NCBI RefSeq assembly: GCF_019279795.1
Contig: NC_056745.1
Coordinates: 510,278,477 to 510,342,476, forward strand
Origin: Protopterus annectens
Taxonomy: Eukaryota > Chordata > Ceratodontiformes > Protopteridae
DNA: 64,000 bases
Direction of reading: 5' to 3'
Under the pieces are notes generated by a model. It saw only the letters and a list, made by a program, of their open reading frames with translations, did no database searches and was not told the DNA's origin. The position numbers and the translations under genes were made by a program. Shown here one piece after another: positions 45,800 through 57,600 of the stretch. Position 1 is the stretch's first letter. Each line of letters begins with the position of its first letter.

Positions 45800-48386
45800 C
45801 ATCAGGTGGGTGCACCCTGTCTTGTTAAAGAGTTTTCTGACTGCACTCTTCTGGCAGAAGTGTACTGTAGCAAGCCTATCTGAGTTGGGGGCTGCTGGCT
45901 GAAAGGTTATTGTGTCTTTCTTGATTGATCTGTAGGCCTTGCTGTTGTGAAACTTTTTTTTTTATTCTATACAAGCCCAATATTTGTGCTAGGCTGCTCT
46001 TCATGCAGTGGAGGTTAACAATGCCCTGTATAAACAAACGCTATAAAGTTAAAATTTCCCCTAGAAACAGTCCCCCTGGTGCTCTGAGCATCTGAGTTGT
46101 GCATAGAGCAGTATCACCTTGTTGGACACTTGCAGTTCATATTGAGTATAGCACCTATTTGTCGGTGAGCTATCATCCGAGTCCAATTAAATCTACCCCC
46201 TCTTCTCCCTGGTTAAACCCATAGAAAAAAATTGAAACTATGAATGGGCACTTTCCTGCTATCTCTGTGACCATACTAGTGGACATGGGCATCCTGAGGC
46301 AATGTAGCAGTTGTCTCCTGTATACTGAGAAACACTTCATCCTAAACATACAAACGCAGTATGTGTGAAATGCAGTTACACTATGAACATTGACACATGA
46401 ATTTCACATTCTGACAAATCAAGTGACACACAGGTTGTCAGCACAAGCATATAATTTCCCTTACTAAATGTCTCCACACATAAACCCACATATGCAGACG
46501 TACTTGCAAGTAGCATAGCAAAACTTTTTCAGCGACCTCTTGTACACTGCCCTGAGAAACCACATGCAAACAAAACCAAGTCGGCACCAATCACTACACA
46601 TAAAAATACACATTAGTGTCTACAAAAGCAAGCCCCTAAGGCAAACCACGATGCATTCAAACATCTTGATCATAGGAGACTCCATCTTGAGACGCATGGA
46701 TCTCCCCTCACCTGGTTGGATAAATTGAGGGTTTAGAGTCAGTTGTCTCAAGGTCCAGGATTTGCAGGATCATGCAGGCACTCGGGTCACTCGACCACAA
46801 GTACCAGTTTGACTCTTGTCATAATCCATGTGGGTGTGAATGACCCGAGATGTTCCTTCCTGAACTATTTGAAGACAGACATGATGGACCTCTTTGAATA
46901 CATGTTGTAGGCTGGTATGATCCTCACATTAAGCAGCATTCTACCCTCACAAGAATGATGGCACAATACAAACAGAAAATTGATTGATTTAAGTAATTGG
47001 CTTAGTCATTCCAAGGGGATCCAGTATTTGTCAGCCTGGGGGAACATGATCAACAGACCACATTGCTTTGCCAGAGATGATCTGCACCTGTCACCACTAA
47101 GTTTTTGAATACTGGCCAAGACATTCGCCACCCCCATAGTGCCTTTTTTATTCATTGCCAAACCGGCAGACCTACAAACGTAACAAATTTTTCTAATGCC
47201 AAGCTGAAAGTACTTCTGCTCCGTGCTAGGAGTCTTAACAAGAAACTGCACTCCCTGGAAGCTCTCCTCACCCTAAAGAATGCTGATGTCTGTGAAGTTA
47301 GAGACATTCTTCAAGGCTGCGGAAAGCACCACAGCAAAGCAAGGCTACAATGCTTATCACAGTCGGACAAAAGGAAAAAATGAAAGGAAGAGGCATTTCC
47401 AAAAAAACAATCATGCCTCTAGATTGGTCAAGTAGGATAACTCGCTTCAGCTACTGCATGTCCAGCTGACCATAAGCAAAATCCCCACCATATCATGGCC
47501 AGCTACAGGTCCCCACCCATTAACTATGAAAACCACTCCTTATACTTGAAGTACCATTCAGCCCTACACACTACTCATGGGTAAATTTAACTGCCCCTCC
47601 ATAAACTGGGAAACATACACCACCACACGCAGGCTTCGAGATTCCTGGACTTTGTCAATGCAAATGCTGTGAAACAGATGTTTAAACTCCCACTAGAGGC
47701 TCAAATATCTTTGACATAGTATTCTTAAACATAGGGGAGCATTCCAGCATGAAAGCCTCCTTGGTAAGATTGTATCATAAACCAGTGTCCTTTGAAATAA
47801 ATCTAACAGTTGAACCTCCATCGAACCCTAAAGGCAAATTACATTCTATTAAGTGATAGCATAGGCAATTTTAAAGCTTCCCCAGTCCCCAAAACATTGA
47901 GGCCTATGCAGAAGTATACAAACATGCACTGTACAATCACTTAAACAACTGCATAGAAATGGCAGTATTGGACTAAACTAAACCCAGGTCTAGCCGTAAA
48001 AACAAGCCACTCTGGTGGACCCCTGGCATAAGTAGACTACAACAGAAGGCAGAAATTCCTGCCTAGAATTAAGTGGGAGGGTGCAGAATGGAGAGAAAAA
48101 ATCCTCAGTCTCAACAGGCAAATCTGGGAACTAGTAAAGTCTTCAAAAGCTAAATATGAGACTAAAATAACCTCCCAAGCAAGTATAACCATGAAGCAAT
48201 TTTAGTTATGTCTGAAATTGTAAAGGGAAACGTGCAGCAATGTGCTGAGTTGGCTGTGGATGGCACTACCTATACTCTACTAGAAGAAATGGCAAACCTA
48301 TTGGCCGATTTAAATTCAGCTGAAATTCCACCTCCTCAACACCTCCTGTTCTTCCCCATGAAATACCCCTACCATTCCTTTGCCTG
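45800..48386 (+). mobile_element. CR1-type LINE, 5' part (copy split by hAT)
   Basis: The 5' region near 45885-45950 matches 59070-59125 of another copy (GCTGGCTGAAAGGTTATTGT). ORF1 follows: ILRQCSSCLLYTE finger (46288-46326), esterase block I IIGDSILRRMDLP (46668-46706), block III VGVNDPR (46830-46850), and a degraded block V. ORF2 starts near 47206 with RARSLNKKLHSLEALL; the GDFN motif reads GKFNCPSINW (47580-47610). The RT N-terminal part runs to 48386. Stops and shifts are numerous. It is cut at TTTGCCTG (48379-48386) by the hAT element and resumes at 52327. Confidence 0.85.
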
Positions 48387-48589
48387 CAGGTCCGGCCTTA
48401 GCTGAAATGGCACCCTAGGCAAAGTAGTACTCCAGTGCCCCTTAAGCCCCACCCACTCCATACTAATGCACACCCCTATAAGCCACACCCACAGGTAGGC
48501 CACTCTCCAAGAAGGCCACTTCAGTCTTTTCCTTCAATTATTTAAATGCAATCATTCACATTTCAAATTATCCTGGCTAAGCTAATGCA

Positions 48590-50450
48590 TTGCCCATGGA
48601 ATAAACTTTTTTTTTTAACTCTGGGAATGTGAACTTGTGAAGTTAAATATGCATTATTGAATGTTGGATTTCAACTGATGTTAGAAACAAAGCCAGCATT
48701 AGAATGCTTAATATTAATATTTAAAAATCACCTGTTTTTTTTCTTAAAATTGAATGTAAATTTGAGAAAGGCAGTTGTATTGTGCAAGTGTTTGATAAAA
48801 TCATAGACCTAAACTTCCACCCTGTCCCATAACATAACAATATTGTCCAGGTATATTAAATACAACGTGCAATATTGACAAAAATCATAATTTAAAATAT
48901 TAAATACTTCCCAAGTATAAAGTAGCATGTTTGCATAAAGTGGGTCATATCACCCCATGGATATTCTTATTTGCTTAAAGGTTTCCCCTTCAAAAAAAAA
49001 AAAAACAAACATATAATTTTTGTCCAAAACCATGGAAATGAGATCCATATTATGCTAATTTCTCTCCATCTAATAACATCACAAGTTAGAAGGCCTTCAG
49101 GAATAATCTGGTACCCTCCTCCATGGGTTTACAGGTAAAAAGTCCTATAAGATCAGTTATGAGGGAAACTAAATCGTCATTCCATAGGTTATCCTTTAAT
49201 TTACCTTAAAAATTACAAGAGTCCTTTAACATATGAGTATGTTTGTGAAAAACAGGTTTTAGGATTATAAAGACTTCACTATAATAGGTGGTCTAAATGG
49301 TGGCTGTTCAATACCTGATGCACTTTCAGTATCCCCAAATTAGTGGGGGGTCACTGGTTTGGAATTTTTCAAAAACTTACAGTTAAGTGAAATCTTCCTG
49401 TCAATGTAATCATCTAATTGTAAATCAGTTTTTCTATATGAAATATGAATTAGTTTTCTAGACACACAGGTGTAAGTCCTTTCATCTTGCAAAATATTAA
49501 ACCTAACACCAGAATAATTGATTGCATCAGAGATGACAATACCACCTCCTGTCAGATTTCACAATGCAAATTGATTTGCCAGTCTTAACAGAACCTAAAA
49601 CAGTCTAATTCCTACTGAGGATGAAGGTGGTAAAATTTAGTTTTCTTCCTGCTAATATATAAAATCATCCTCCAAGGCTTTTTAAATGCCTGAACAATAC
49701 ACTTTTTTTTCTTTTTAAATCCTGCACCCCTATATGTATCACCAGATACTTCTCTCTGTGTACTTCATTAAACTATACTGCTAGATTCAATTTTTTGATG
49801 TACAGTTTAAGTTCCAGCAATGACTCCGTTATAGAGTTCATAGATTAGTACTAGGTTAACTGCCTTTGTGGACCATTTTAAGCCTGGCCAATTACCCCAC
49901 GTAAGAATCAAACCCTTCCCCTTTGGTTTAGAAGGCAAATGCCTTAACCATTATGCCAACCAGAGGGATATCCAAAATTGGCTAATAAAATAGACAGATG
50001 GCTATAGTTAAAAATATTAAAAGTATTGTGTGATAGCACACTGCCATCAAAATCAGATTTAATTACTTCCTCTTCCCTCTTTCCTTTCCTCTGCCCCTGT
50101 CCTCCTGCCTCTCAAATTCTGGCAGGGGATACATGGAGTCCTTGACATATCCGGTATGATTCTGTGTTTGAGGTCTTTTCATTTGGTTGGCCTGAATGAG
50201 TCTCCAACTACTCCATCTTCTGAAGTGGAGGAAAATCCCTGTGATTATTTAAATTACAATCATAATCAACCTCTTCCCCCATTAGCACTTGCCTCATTCT
50301 CTCCAGGGAACTGATATTACTAATATTATTTCTACTGTAATGTTTAGACCTTTGCACATTCTCACCATCAATCTCATGATGTTTTGTATTTTAATAGGAT
50401 AACCTATCTTACTTTCATACTGTTTAACATCTTTATCAATTTTCATTTTA
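48590..50450 (-). mobile_element. second Penelope-like element (no GIY-YIG), nested in hAT
   Basis: Minus-strand blocks in PLE order: an Arg/Gly-rich N-terminal stretch DRGRGKERGRGS (about 50055-50095); LKLYIKKLNLAV (about 49775-49815); ICIVKSD then GGGIVISDAINYSG (about 49515-49575, the ADKGG.IVI.D block); FLKNSKPVTPTNLGILKVHQ (49315-49375, the LPK.HK block) and FRPPIIV (49275-49300); LLTCDVI (49085-49105, motif A); ISMG..DPLYANMLLYTWE (48905-48960, the SMG..APxYAN block); YLDNIVMLW (48835-48862, catalytic DD changed to DN); and LHNTTAFLKFTF (about 48755-48790). It ends before any GIY-YIG domain. I infer a PLE family different from the 35-40 kb one. Confidence 0.72.
49831..49968 (-). mobile_element. 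tRNA-derived SINE, family B, with CR1-like tail
   Basis: On the minus strand the head GGTTGGCATAATGGTTAAGG has an A-box-like TGGCATAATGG, a CTTCTAA anticodon-loop-like segment (anticodon TCT, arginine-like) and a B-box-like GGGTTTGATTC. The body then runs GGCCAGGCTTAAAATGG, AACCTAGTACTAATCTATGA. This parallels the CR1 3' UTR GGCTAGGCTTATAAATG and GCCTAGTACCTACCTATGAA in the same order. It sits between N-terminal blocks of the nested Penelope-like element. Read as a tRNA alone, the acceptor stem does not pair properly, so it is not a working tRNA gene. Confidence 0.78.
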
Positions 50451-51940
50451 TGCTTAAGAATAATTGCACTTTGCTTATCTACTTAACATTATTGTACAGT
50501 CATGCATAATTGTCAAATAGTAAATCATACTTGATTTTGCATGTAAATGTTCAATTTCATAAGTTCAAAATTGTGACAATCAAATTCACAAAAGCAATGT
50601 AAATAAGGCTCGCCATTCCCATATTAGGAAATTTAGTAGTACATAGACCTTCAGATACAATCTTACATCTCAAGCACTTAGTCAGGTAAGCGTTAGACAT
50701 CTGGGGGAGGCTTCCTGCAGCACAGACAGTTGGGTTAATAACTGTAGGGGTTCTGCATAGTGCTAAGCAGCACAATATGGACTAATATTTGGAATAAACA
50801 TTTTTATAATTTTTGATGCTTTGGGTGTGATGTTCAGAGTCATATGAAGTGTTAGGTTCTACAGAAAGTTTAAAGACAGGAAAATTAATTGAGGGTTAAT
50901 TACCCCAGTATTGATGCTGATTTATTAGGGAGGTTCAACATTATAACAGAAAATGCCTTCTTCCTGCCTACACAAGGCTAAGGGAAGGACTTTTAATGAA
51001 CTATTTTTAAGCTCTAATTATGTGCTAATTTTTGGTTAAATTTAGAGGGTCTGGCCTTCAAAGGAGCATATGCAATTAAAAGACTGATCATACTGCTTAA
51101 ATACTTTAAAGATTGTTCAAATGCTTTTTCACAGATAGATATGCAGTCTGACAGTTACTTCATTTTTGTACTAGCGTTTATCAACTAATTCAGCTAATGG
51201 ATGGCTGAACATAAGTTACACTTATCGTTAGAAGCATTGTGTTACAGCATAACAAAGTCCGATGCTTTGTTGTCGTTTCTTGCAGGCATTGCTGTCTGTG
51301 CACTTTGTAAATGTAAGAAAGTTAACTAGGAATTTCAATGCGAGTGCAACGGTAAGTATCAACACAACTCACACTTAATAACAAGGAAACTGCAATTCTG
51401 TTGTTCATTAACTGACTAACAGTACTCCAGTGCTTCGTTAACAGCTACTTTTATATTCCACTTGGGATATTAATGGCACCTCAAGTACCTCATAGGATCT
51501 AGTGGGAGCAGAAATTACTTAAAAGACAATTGTAAAATGATTGAATAGTACAGTGTTTATTGATAGCTATGGTCTATGGCAAGAATTTGGGCTTTTAGAA
51601 TTTGTCATGTCTAACATTCTTAAGCTCAAATCTTCCTCAAACATGTCTGAAACTTATCTGTGTCTCTCATCGGCTAGCGCCTATGATAACTACATTATAT
51701 CGTTTTCTAGCTTTTCTTTTCTTGTTATATTTTATTTTCATCCTGAGGTATTGAATAATGGTATAGCTTTGCTCTGTTCAGTAATCCTAGACTAAAGTTG
51801 CAAATGCACTAGTCTGTTGTCATAGACTGTAGCTGGTGTAACACCGTAATCTCTGAATGCTTATTCATATATATATATATTCATATATAAGCCGAAAGAC
51901 GCAAACTGATTCAGTTTAACTGAATGAGCTTTTCATACTG

Positions 51941-52070
51941 CAGTAGCGGTGTCACCGCACAGTAAGCCGTAGTCCCGTTCGATTCTCAGCTAAAGCGTCT
52001 TCTGTGTGGAGACGTGCATGAAGGGGCGTACCTTCGTTGAAGGTTGTGCATCAGGGCTGGGCTTCTTAAG
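51941..52070 (+). mobile_element. tRNA-derived SINE, family A, 3'-truncated
   Basis: GCAGTAGCGGTGTCACCGCA, CCCGTTCGATTCTC (B box), TTCTGTGTGGAG and CCTTCGTTGAAGGTTGTGCA match the first two thirds of family A; the GTGGCGACCCC tail is missing. A loose tail-like GCCGAAAGACGCAAAC lies just upstream at 51891-51906, perhaps the remains of another copy. It lies in the right arm of the hAT element. Confidence 0.8.
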
Positions 52071-52326
52071 GTAACAAACTCGTGTACCGTAATATATATA
52101 TATTTTTTTCCCCGAGCCAACCTGCAGCTGTAAGTAAGTGGGAGGGCGCTCACCCCTCTCTCGCTATGGATCAGACTTCCTGAACAGGGAGCCAAGCGAG
52201 AGGAATTTTATTAATTAAAATAAATAAATTAATAGTTAAAAGTAGCGCCCTTTCTGAGGCTGGCCTGTACGGTGCCCTAGGCGGTTGCCTAGTTCGCCTA
52301 TGCCTAAGGCTGGCCATGTTTGCCTG

Positions 52327-53290
52327 TTATCACAAAAGAACGGGTCATCACTGCACTCTGACATCAGTGGGCCCTGGAATCCCTGGCTGCCTGTTAAATA
52401 GCTTGAAATGTATCTTGGCAGACCCACTCGGATATCTGTTTAACCACAGTCACCAGACAGGCTTTGTCCCAGTAGAATGGTGGATAGTAAGTCTTCCCTG
52501 TGCACAAGGGGGGGGGGGCATCGACTGACTCTGGGAAACTAATGACCCAAAAGTCTGACTAGCCTCCTATTAAAGACTATGGAGAGGATAATCATGGGAC
52601 CTGATTAACAATGACATAGGAAATATCCAGATTCTAGACCCAACCCAGTTCTGCTTCATCAAATGCAGGTCCTGCCTGTTCAGTGTGGTGGAATTCTTTG
52701 AGAAGGTCACCAAGGCCATGGATCCTGGTCCATGGTAAGACAGGGCATACCTCCTAACTTGACCTGACCAAGGTGTTTGACACAATACCTCACTTGGGTA
52801 TTTTAGATAAACTCAAAGTTGGGCATAAACCTCCCTCTACATCACCAGCTGGATAGCCAAATGGCTCATGAATAAGATACATGTTGGAGTGGGGGAATTC
52901 ACATCCAGCAAAAGGCCAGTTACCAGTGATTTCAACCCAAATGTGAAAAGGTGCATAATACCCTTTGGGAAATGATATACCCTTCAAACTACAGCATTGA
53001 TGGCACCCTCCCCGAGAGTGGACCCAGTGGGGTGAGATCTGGGTACTCGGATAAATAGGATTTCCTCACCATTGTGGACACATGGTGGCCAAAGTTCAGA
53101 TTACTATGTGGCAAAGCTTATAAGTAAGGGCATGGCATCCAGATGTAAGGATGTCCTAGTACCACTGTACTCTGCTCTCATCAGACCAATAGAATACAAT
53201 GCTCCCTTTGGCATGTACTTCACCAGACACCTGCAACAGTTGGCATGTCCTCAGATTTATCACCAAAACAATACAGGGTATAAGCCTGGT
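52327..53290 (+). mobile_element. CR1-type LINE, continuation of the copy split by hAT
   Basis: VGPGIPGCLLNSLK (52367-52408) and TGFVPVEWW (52457-52483) begin the RT where the first part stopped. It passes through a degraded HKGG block with a run of nine G (52510-52518), SLLNVVEF-like text near 52680, and a DNTIPHLG-like block near 52780. It ends with RPIEYNAPFGMYFTRHLQQL (53186-53245). The FADD box region is deleted and no CR1 3' end is present; the match fades near 53290. Confidence 0.82.
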
Positions 53291-54540
53291 CTTATTATCT
53301 TCCAGTTAAGAAACAAGGGTGGTACACAAAAGCAGATAGTTAATCCGACCAGTTTTGGGTTGAAAACCCTGTTGAGTACTCTTCCACAGCAACTGACTAC
53401 GGGAATGTGACCAACACTGTATGCTATACAAGAGAGACCAAGCTGTGGTTGCTAATAATGCTGGATTAGCCACTAGGGCAGTAAATGATGAAAAATGTTG
53501 CTTTATTCATATACGAGTCTTGTAGCTACTACAGAATTAGGTCTGTCAGTAGAAAAATGCCTTCATTTTTGTTGTAGAGTCGCTCCCGTTAATCTCTGGT
53601 TTATGTATGACATAATGACCCTATCATAGTCGTGTGGGGCCCCTTGAGGGAGTGGGACCCTACTGGGCCAAATGAGACCGATTGGCCTAAGGCAAGCCCT
53701 TCTTGGAATTAAGCATATTTTTGTTTTAGGGCAGGTTCCAAGAGTTTTGGGGTGAACTGTGTGGAAGCACAGCTTCCCTGACTCTGTACTCCTCCTAGTA
53801 CTGCATATTGATAGTGGGCTTCTGGGGTTTTATTGACGTCTGCTGACCTGGTGTTGCCAGCTCCTTTATAATGTAACATAGTTTCTGTGGGGGAGGACTG
53901 CAGTAGGCAGTCATAGCTGCTGATTATCTGCTGAGTTGACTGTATTTAGTTTTAACCCTAACCCCCTGCATATGCCCAATAGCAGTACATGACATGCAGT
54001 ACTGCTGCTCACCTCTGAGAAATGGAAGTTTGAAAATATCCTTGTCTTCATCAAACAGGCACTCGTGTACATTGCCCCTGTTTACACTGGTAAATCGGTG
54101 CAATTCTGCTAGTTTCTTTGGGTTTCTCCCACCTCAAAAACATGTTGAGTGTTTCCACCTCAAACTCCCCCAAGAATGTAGTTGCGGGGACAGCAGAGAC
54201 TCTAAGAGCTGCATAGAACAACTGCTTTGGGCATCAACTGTTTCACTGTATCCTCAAGACAGGTGGGCACTGATCAGACTGTGCAGTGAGTCAGGACTAG
54301 CCACTCAGCAGTTGGAAAAATTGCCTCTGGGTGGTCATGTTGACTAATGTTGCCAAAAGTGGGCATGGATATTTAGTAGTGATAAGTGGGTTGAGGGACC
54401 TGATCTACACCAGGGACCGATGCTGACAGTGGAAGGGGTAAATGTATGCCTCTATTGGCCAGTGTGTACCTGCTATAAAGCTCTGCAGCCCTGAGTCATG
54501 TAAATTACTGGCCAGATGGTGTCCACTTCTCAAGCATGGG
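53291..54540. other. no recognised feature
   Basis: Non-coding sequence between the CR1 and the RTE element. A 117-codon frame at 53994-54347 has no domain I recognise. Part of the right side may be an RTE 5' UTR. Confidence 0.4.
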
Positions 54541-54629
54541 TTACTTGGGATAGCTTGGAGCAAAACCTGGAAGTAAAACCAGTCAACTTGCTACACTGAG
54601 TGTAACAATTCTTAGTTCATGTTTGTTCA

Positions 54630-57600
54630 TTGATGGAATGCATCTTGGAAATGGGTGACATGATGGTAAGGAGGAGGCTGTGCATCCTGTGTATCCAGAA
54701 AGGACAGTGTGGCAAAGCCACTTGCCTTGGGTTCCAGAGTCTACTATTCAGGAGGAAGAGAGACCAGACATGGCACAGGCATTGTAGCGAGAGGCTTCAG
54801 AAGGAAATGAGGGATGTCATTAGAATTAGTGACACTGTCAACAATCAAAGGCCAGTATAAGGATAGGGCACTAGTCATAATCTCAGCCTATGCCTCGCAG
54901 CAGGATTGTGATGGTGAAGAAAAAAGTGCATTTAGACAATAGTTGCAGGACCTATAAGTTAAAGCAGAACAAGACAAATTGGTGTTAATAATGGGTGACC
55001 TGAATGTACATATTGGGACAGATGGAACACTATATGAGGACTACCTGGGTTCGTATGGGTTTTGCAAGAGTAATAAAGAAGGAAAGGCCATTCTAAACTT
55101 CTGTGTGCCAAATGGTTTAATGGTGACCACCACTTGGGTAGACTTCCTCCTAATAAGTAAATGGCATGGGGGTAGACTCTGCTATTGCAAAGTCATCCCC
55201 AGTGAAATCCCACAGCATAAACCACCAGTTGCCACAATTGGCTGCAAGCAGTGGATAGAGAAGTCTGTAAGGACAACTGAGACTAGGCTGAAAACCTGGA
55301 AGTTGACTGAAGAGAAAGTACAGGGGTTTAAATAATTATTCAGGGCTCCAGCACCTCAGAAAAAAAGAGGAACTAGGTGAAATTAAAGATGACTGGCAGA
55401 ACTAACAGCATGTGTGAGGACTATAGAGCAGATATCCATCTGAGACTGGTATGAAAATAAGGTACACAAGGGCAGCTGGTGGTGGAATGCAGAGATGGAC
55501 CAGGTTAAGAAGGAATACTGGTTGGCTAAGAAAGGAGCTGCAGTAGGAAAGAAAAGGCATCAGAGGCATTATACCAGCTTCTGAAAAGTGACTTGGTAGA
55601 TGGCACAAAAACTCTATCATATGACAGAGGAAAAGACAGAAGGATAAAGAAGATGGTGACACCCTTTATAAGGGAGTCTAGCAACAACCTGCTCACCAGT
55701 CCACAGAACATGAAAGCCAGATGGAAGGAGAACTTCCAGTTGCTTCTGAATAAAGAAAATCCCAGAGAAGCTCAACCACCCCAGACAATGAAAGGAGGTG
55801 GAGGCCACCTTGGCAAAAGAAGTAAGAGCACCACCAAGGCAAATGAAGTCTGCGAATGCAGCAGGCTCAGATGAGGTCATAGCAGATATGATTAAGATTT
55901 GGGTGAGAGAGGGTAAAAAAGGCTCCTGATAATACTCCTAACAATATGGAGAGAGGTTTATCCCAGATGAGTAGAGAATAGGCGCACTAGTTCCAGTGTT
56001 ATAAAGCAAAGGAGACTCCAACTTTGGGCAGTACAAAGGTATCGTACTCCTGTGACACTGCATGAAAGTTTTGGGAAAGGGGAATGATGAATGAATACAC
56101 AGAGTAGATGAAAGCTAAATGTGAGATGAGAAGTTTGGATTCGGATCAGGATGCAGAACTAGCCCAATGTTTATAGTGAGACCAATATTTGAGAAAATGC
56201 TAGAGATGAGGAAAGAATCCAACTGGGCTTTCTTAGACTTGGAGAAAGCATATGACAAGGTCCCAAGAAAGCTGATTTGGGCAGTGCTGCAATGATTTGA
56301 AATCCCAGAAACATTGGTTGAATTAGTGCAGGCTATGTACAAGGACCTGATGACTCAAGTAAAGTGTTCTGTCTGACAAAGCCGTTCCCAGTGGGAGTGG
56401 GTGTGCATCAGGATTTAGCTGCGAGTCCACTGCTATCCATGTTGGTGATTGTCTACATTAGTAAACCAGTCTGAGGGGATCGATCAACAAAGTTGCTGTT
56501 CGCAGATTATATGGAATTACAGGAAGGCTCTCAGCAAGAACTTCAGCAAAGGAGAAGACACGTGATGAAACTGAGTACAGATAAGACAGCTGTAATGGCA
56601 GCACATGGGGCAAACCAGAAAAAGCTCATAACTTAGATAGAAAAGAAGATAGTAGAACAGATTAACAACTTCATGTATCAGGAGGGATGATTGAGAAGGA
56701 AAGTCTGAATAAGGAGGTCAATGCTAAAATCAGAGTGGTTGCAGCCCACTGCCACAGAGTGTCGGGTGGAATACGACAGAAGAATGCCAAAGAAACTAAA
56801 AGTAAGGTGTACAAAACAATGGTGTCACCAGTACTACTGTGTGGTGCAGAAACCTGGGCAGTAAAGGCAGAACACTTGAGGAAGCTGGAGGTAATTGAGA
56901 TGAAGTGCCTTAAACCGGTCATAAGATGCACACTGTGGGACAATGTTTTTTTTAATTTTCCTTCTCTTCCGTAAATGTTCTAACTTAGTTTACCAAGGGT
57001 AAAGAAGAGGCTCAACACTTCAGTTACTTTCAATGCTTTACTTAGTCAGATATCAAAATTCATACTATTATACAATACGATAAAAGAAAACTAACATCAC
57101 CAGATAAACTGTGAAACTTTATTAGAGTCTTTCAGTGACTGGGAAATCCTGGAACAGTCAGACCGAAGATTAGTTCATCTGGAAGCATAAGTCCTACGCA
57201 GTCCATCCATCCATAGGTGAGATTTCAGTCTGCTGTCTGGAAACCCCCTTATTTTATACAGGCAGGACAGTAGTGTAAACAACTGTACATGACTAGTCAT
57301 GCATCCCTTAACCTGATGTGGCATAGTGACTGGGTGTTGGCCAGACAGACACCATGCACATTCCAAACTTAATGCAACATTCTGTTCCCATAATACCCTG
57401 ACATATCTTACTGCATAGACATGTAAGATTGCACACACAGCTGTTCTAACTAATTCATAACTGGACTGTTTTCATGACTGGATTCAGTGAAGCTAGCCTT
57501 TAAGCATATCTCACCAGACATGTCATATCTGTATCGCAGACAGATAAATTAGAATCTCAGAGCGGAAACCAAAGTAGCTCCAGTTGCAGAGAAGGTCAAA

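Larger units (their letters stand above)
48387..52318. mobile_element. hAT-type DNA transposon carrying nested elements
   Basis: The left end CAGGTCCGGCCTTAG (48387-48401) pairs with the right end CTAAGGCTGGCCATG (52304-52318); the reverse complement of the latter, CATGGCCAGCCTTAG, matches 12 of 15. A second subterminal block (CACCCTAGGCAAA left, CGGTGCCCTAGGCGGTTGCC right) is also inverted. A perfect 8-bp TSD TTTGCCTG lies at 48379-48386 and 52319-52326, the size diagnostic of hAT. The CR1 host reads on across the TSD. No transposase motif is visible, so it is probably non-autonomous or has lost its gene. About 2.1 kb of the interior is nested PLE and SINE; 50451-51890 is unassigned. Confidence 0.92.

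Noticed and set aside
49895-49968. Possible arginine tRNA gene (TCT-like anticodon)
   Set aside because: The acceptor stem does not pair and the sequence continues into a CR1-like tail, so it is a SINE head.
53994-54347. 117-codon frame as a gene
   Set aside because: No recognisable motif; it lies between two decayed LINEs and lacks supporting context.
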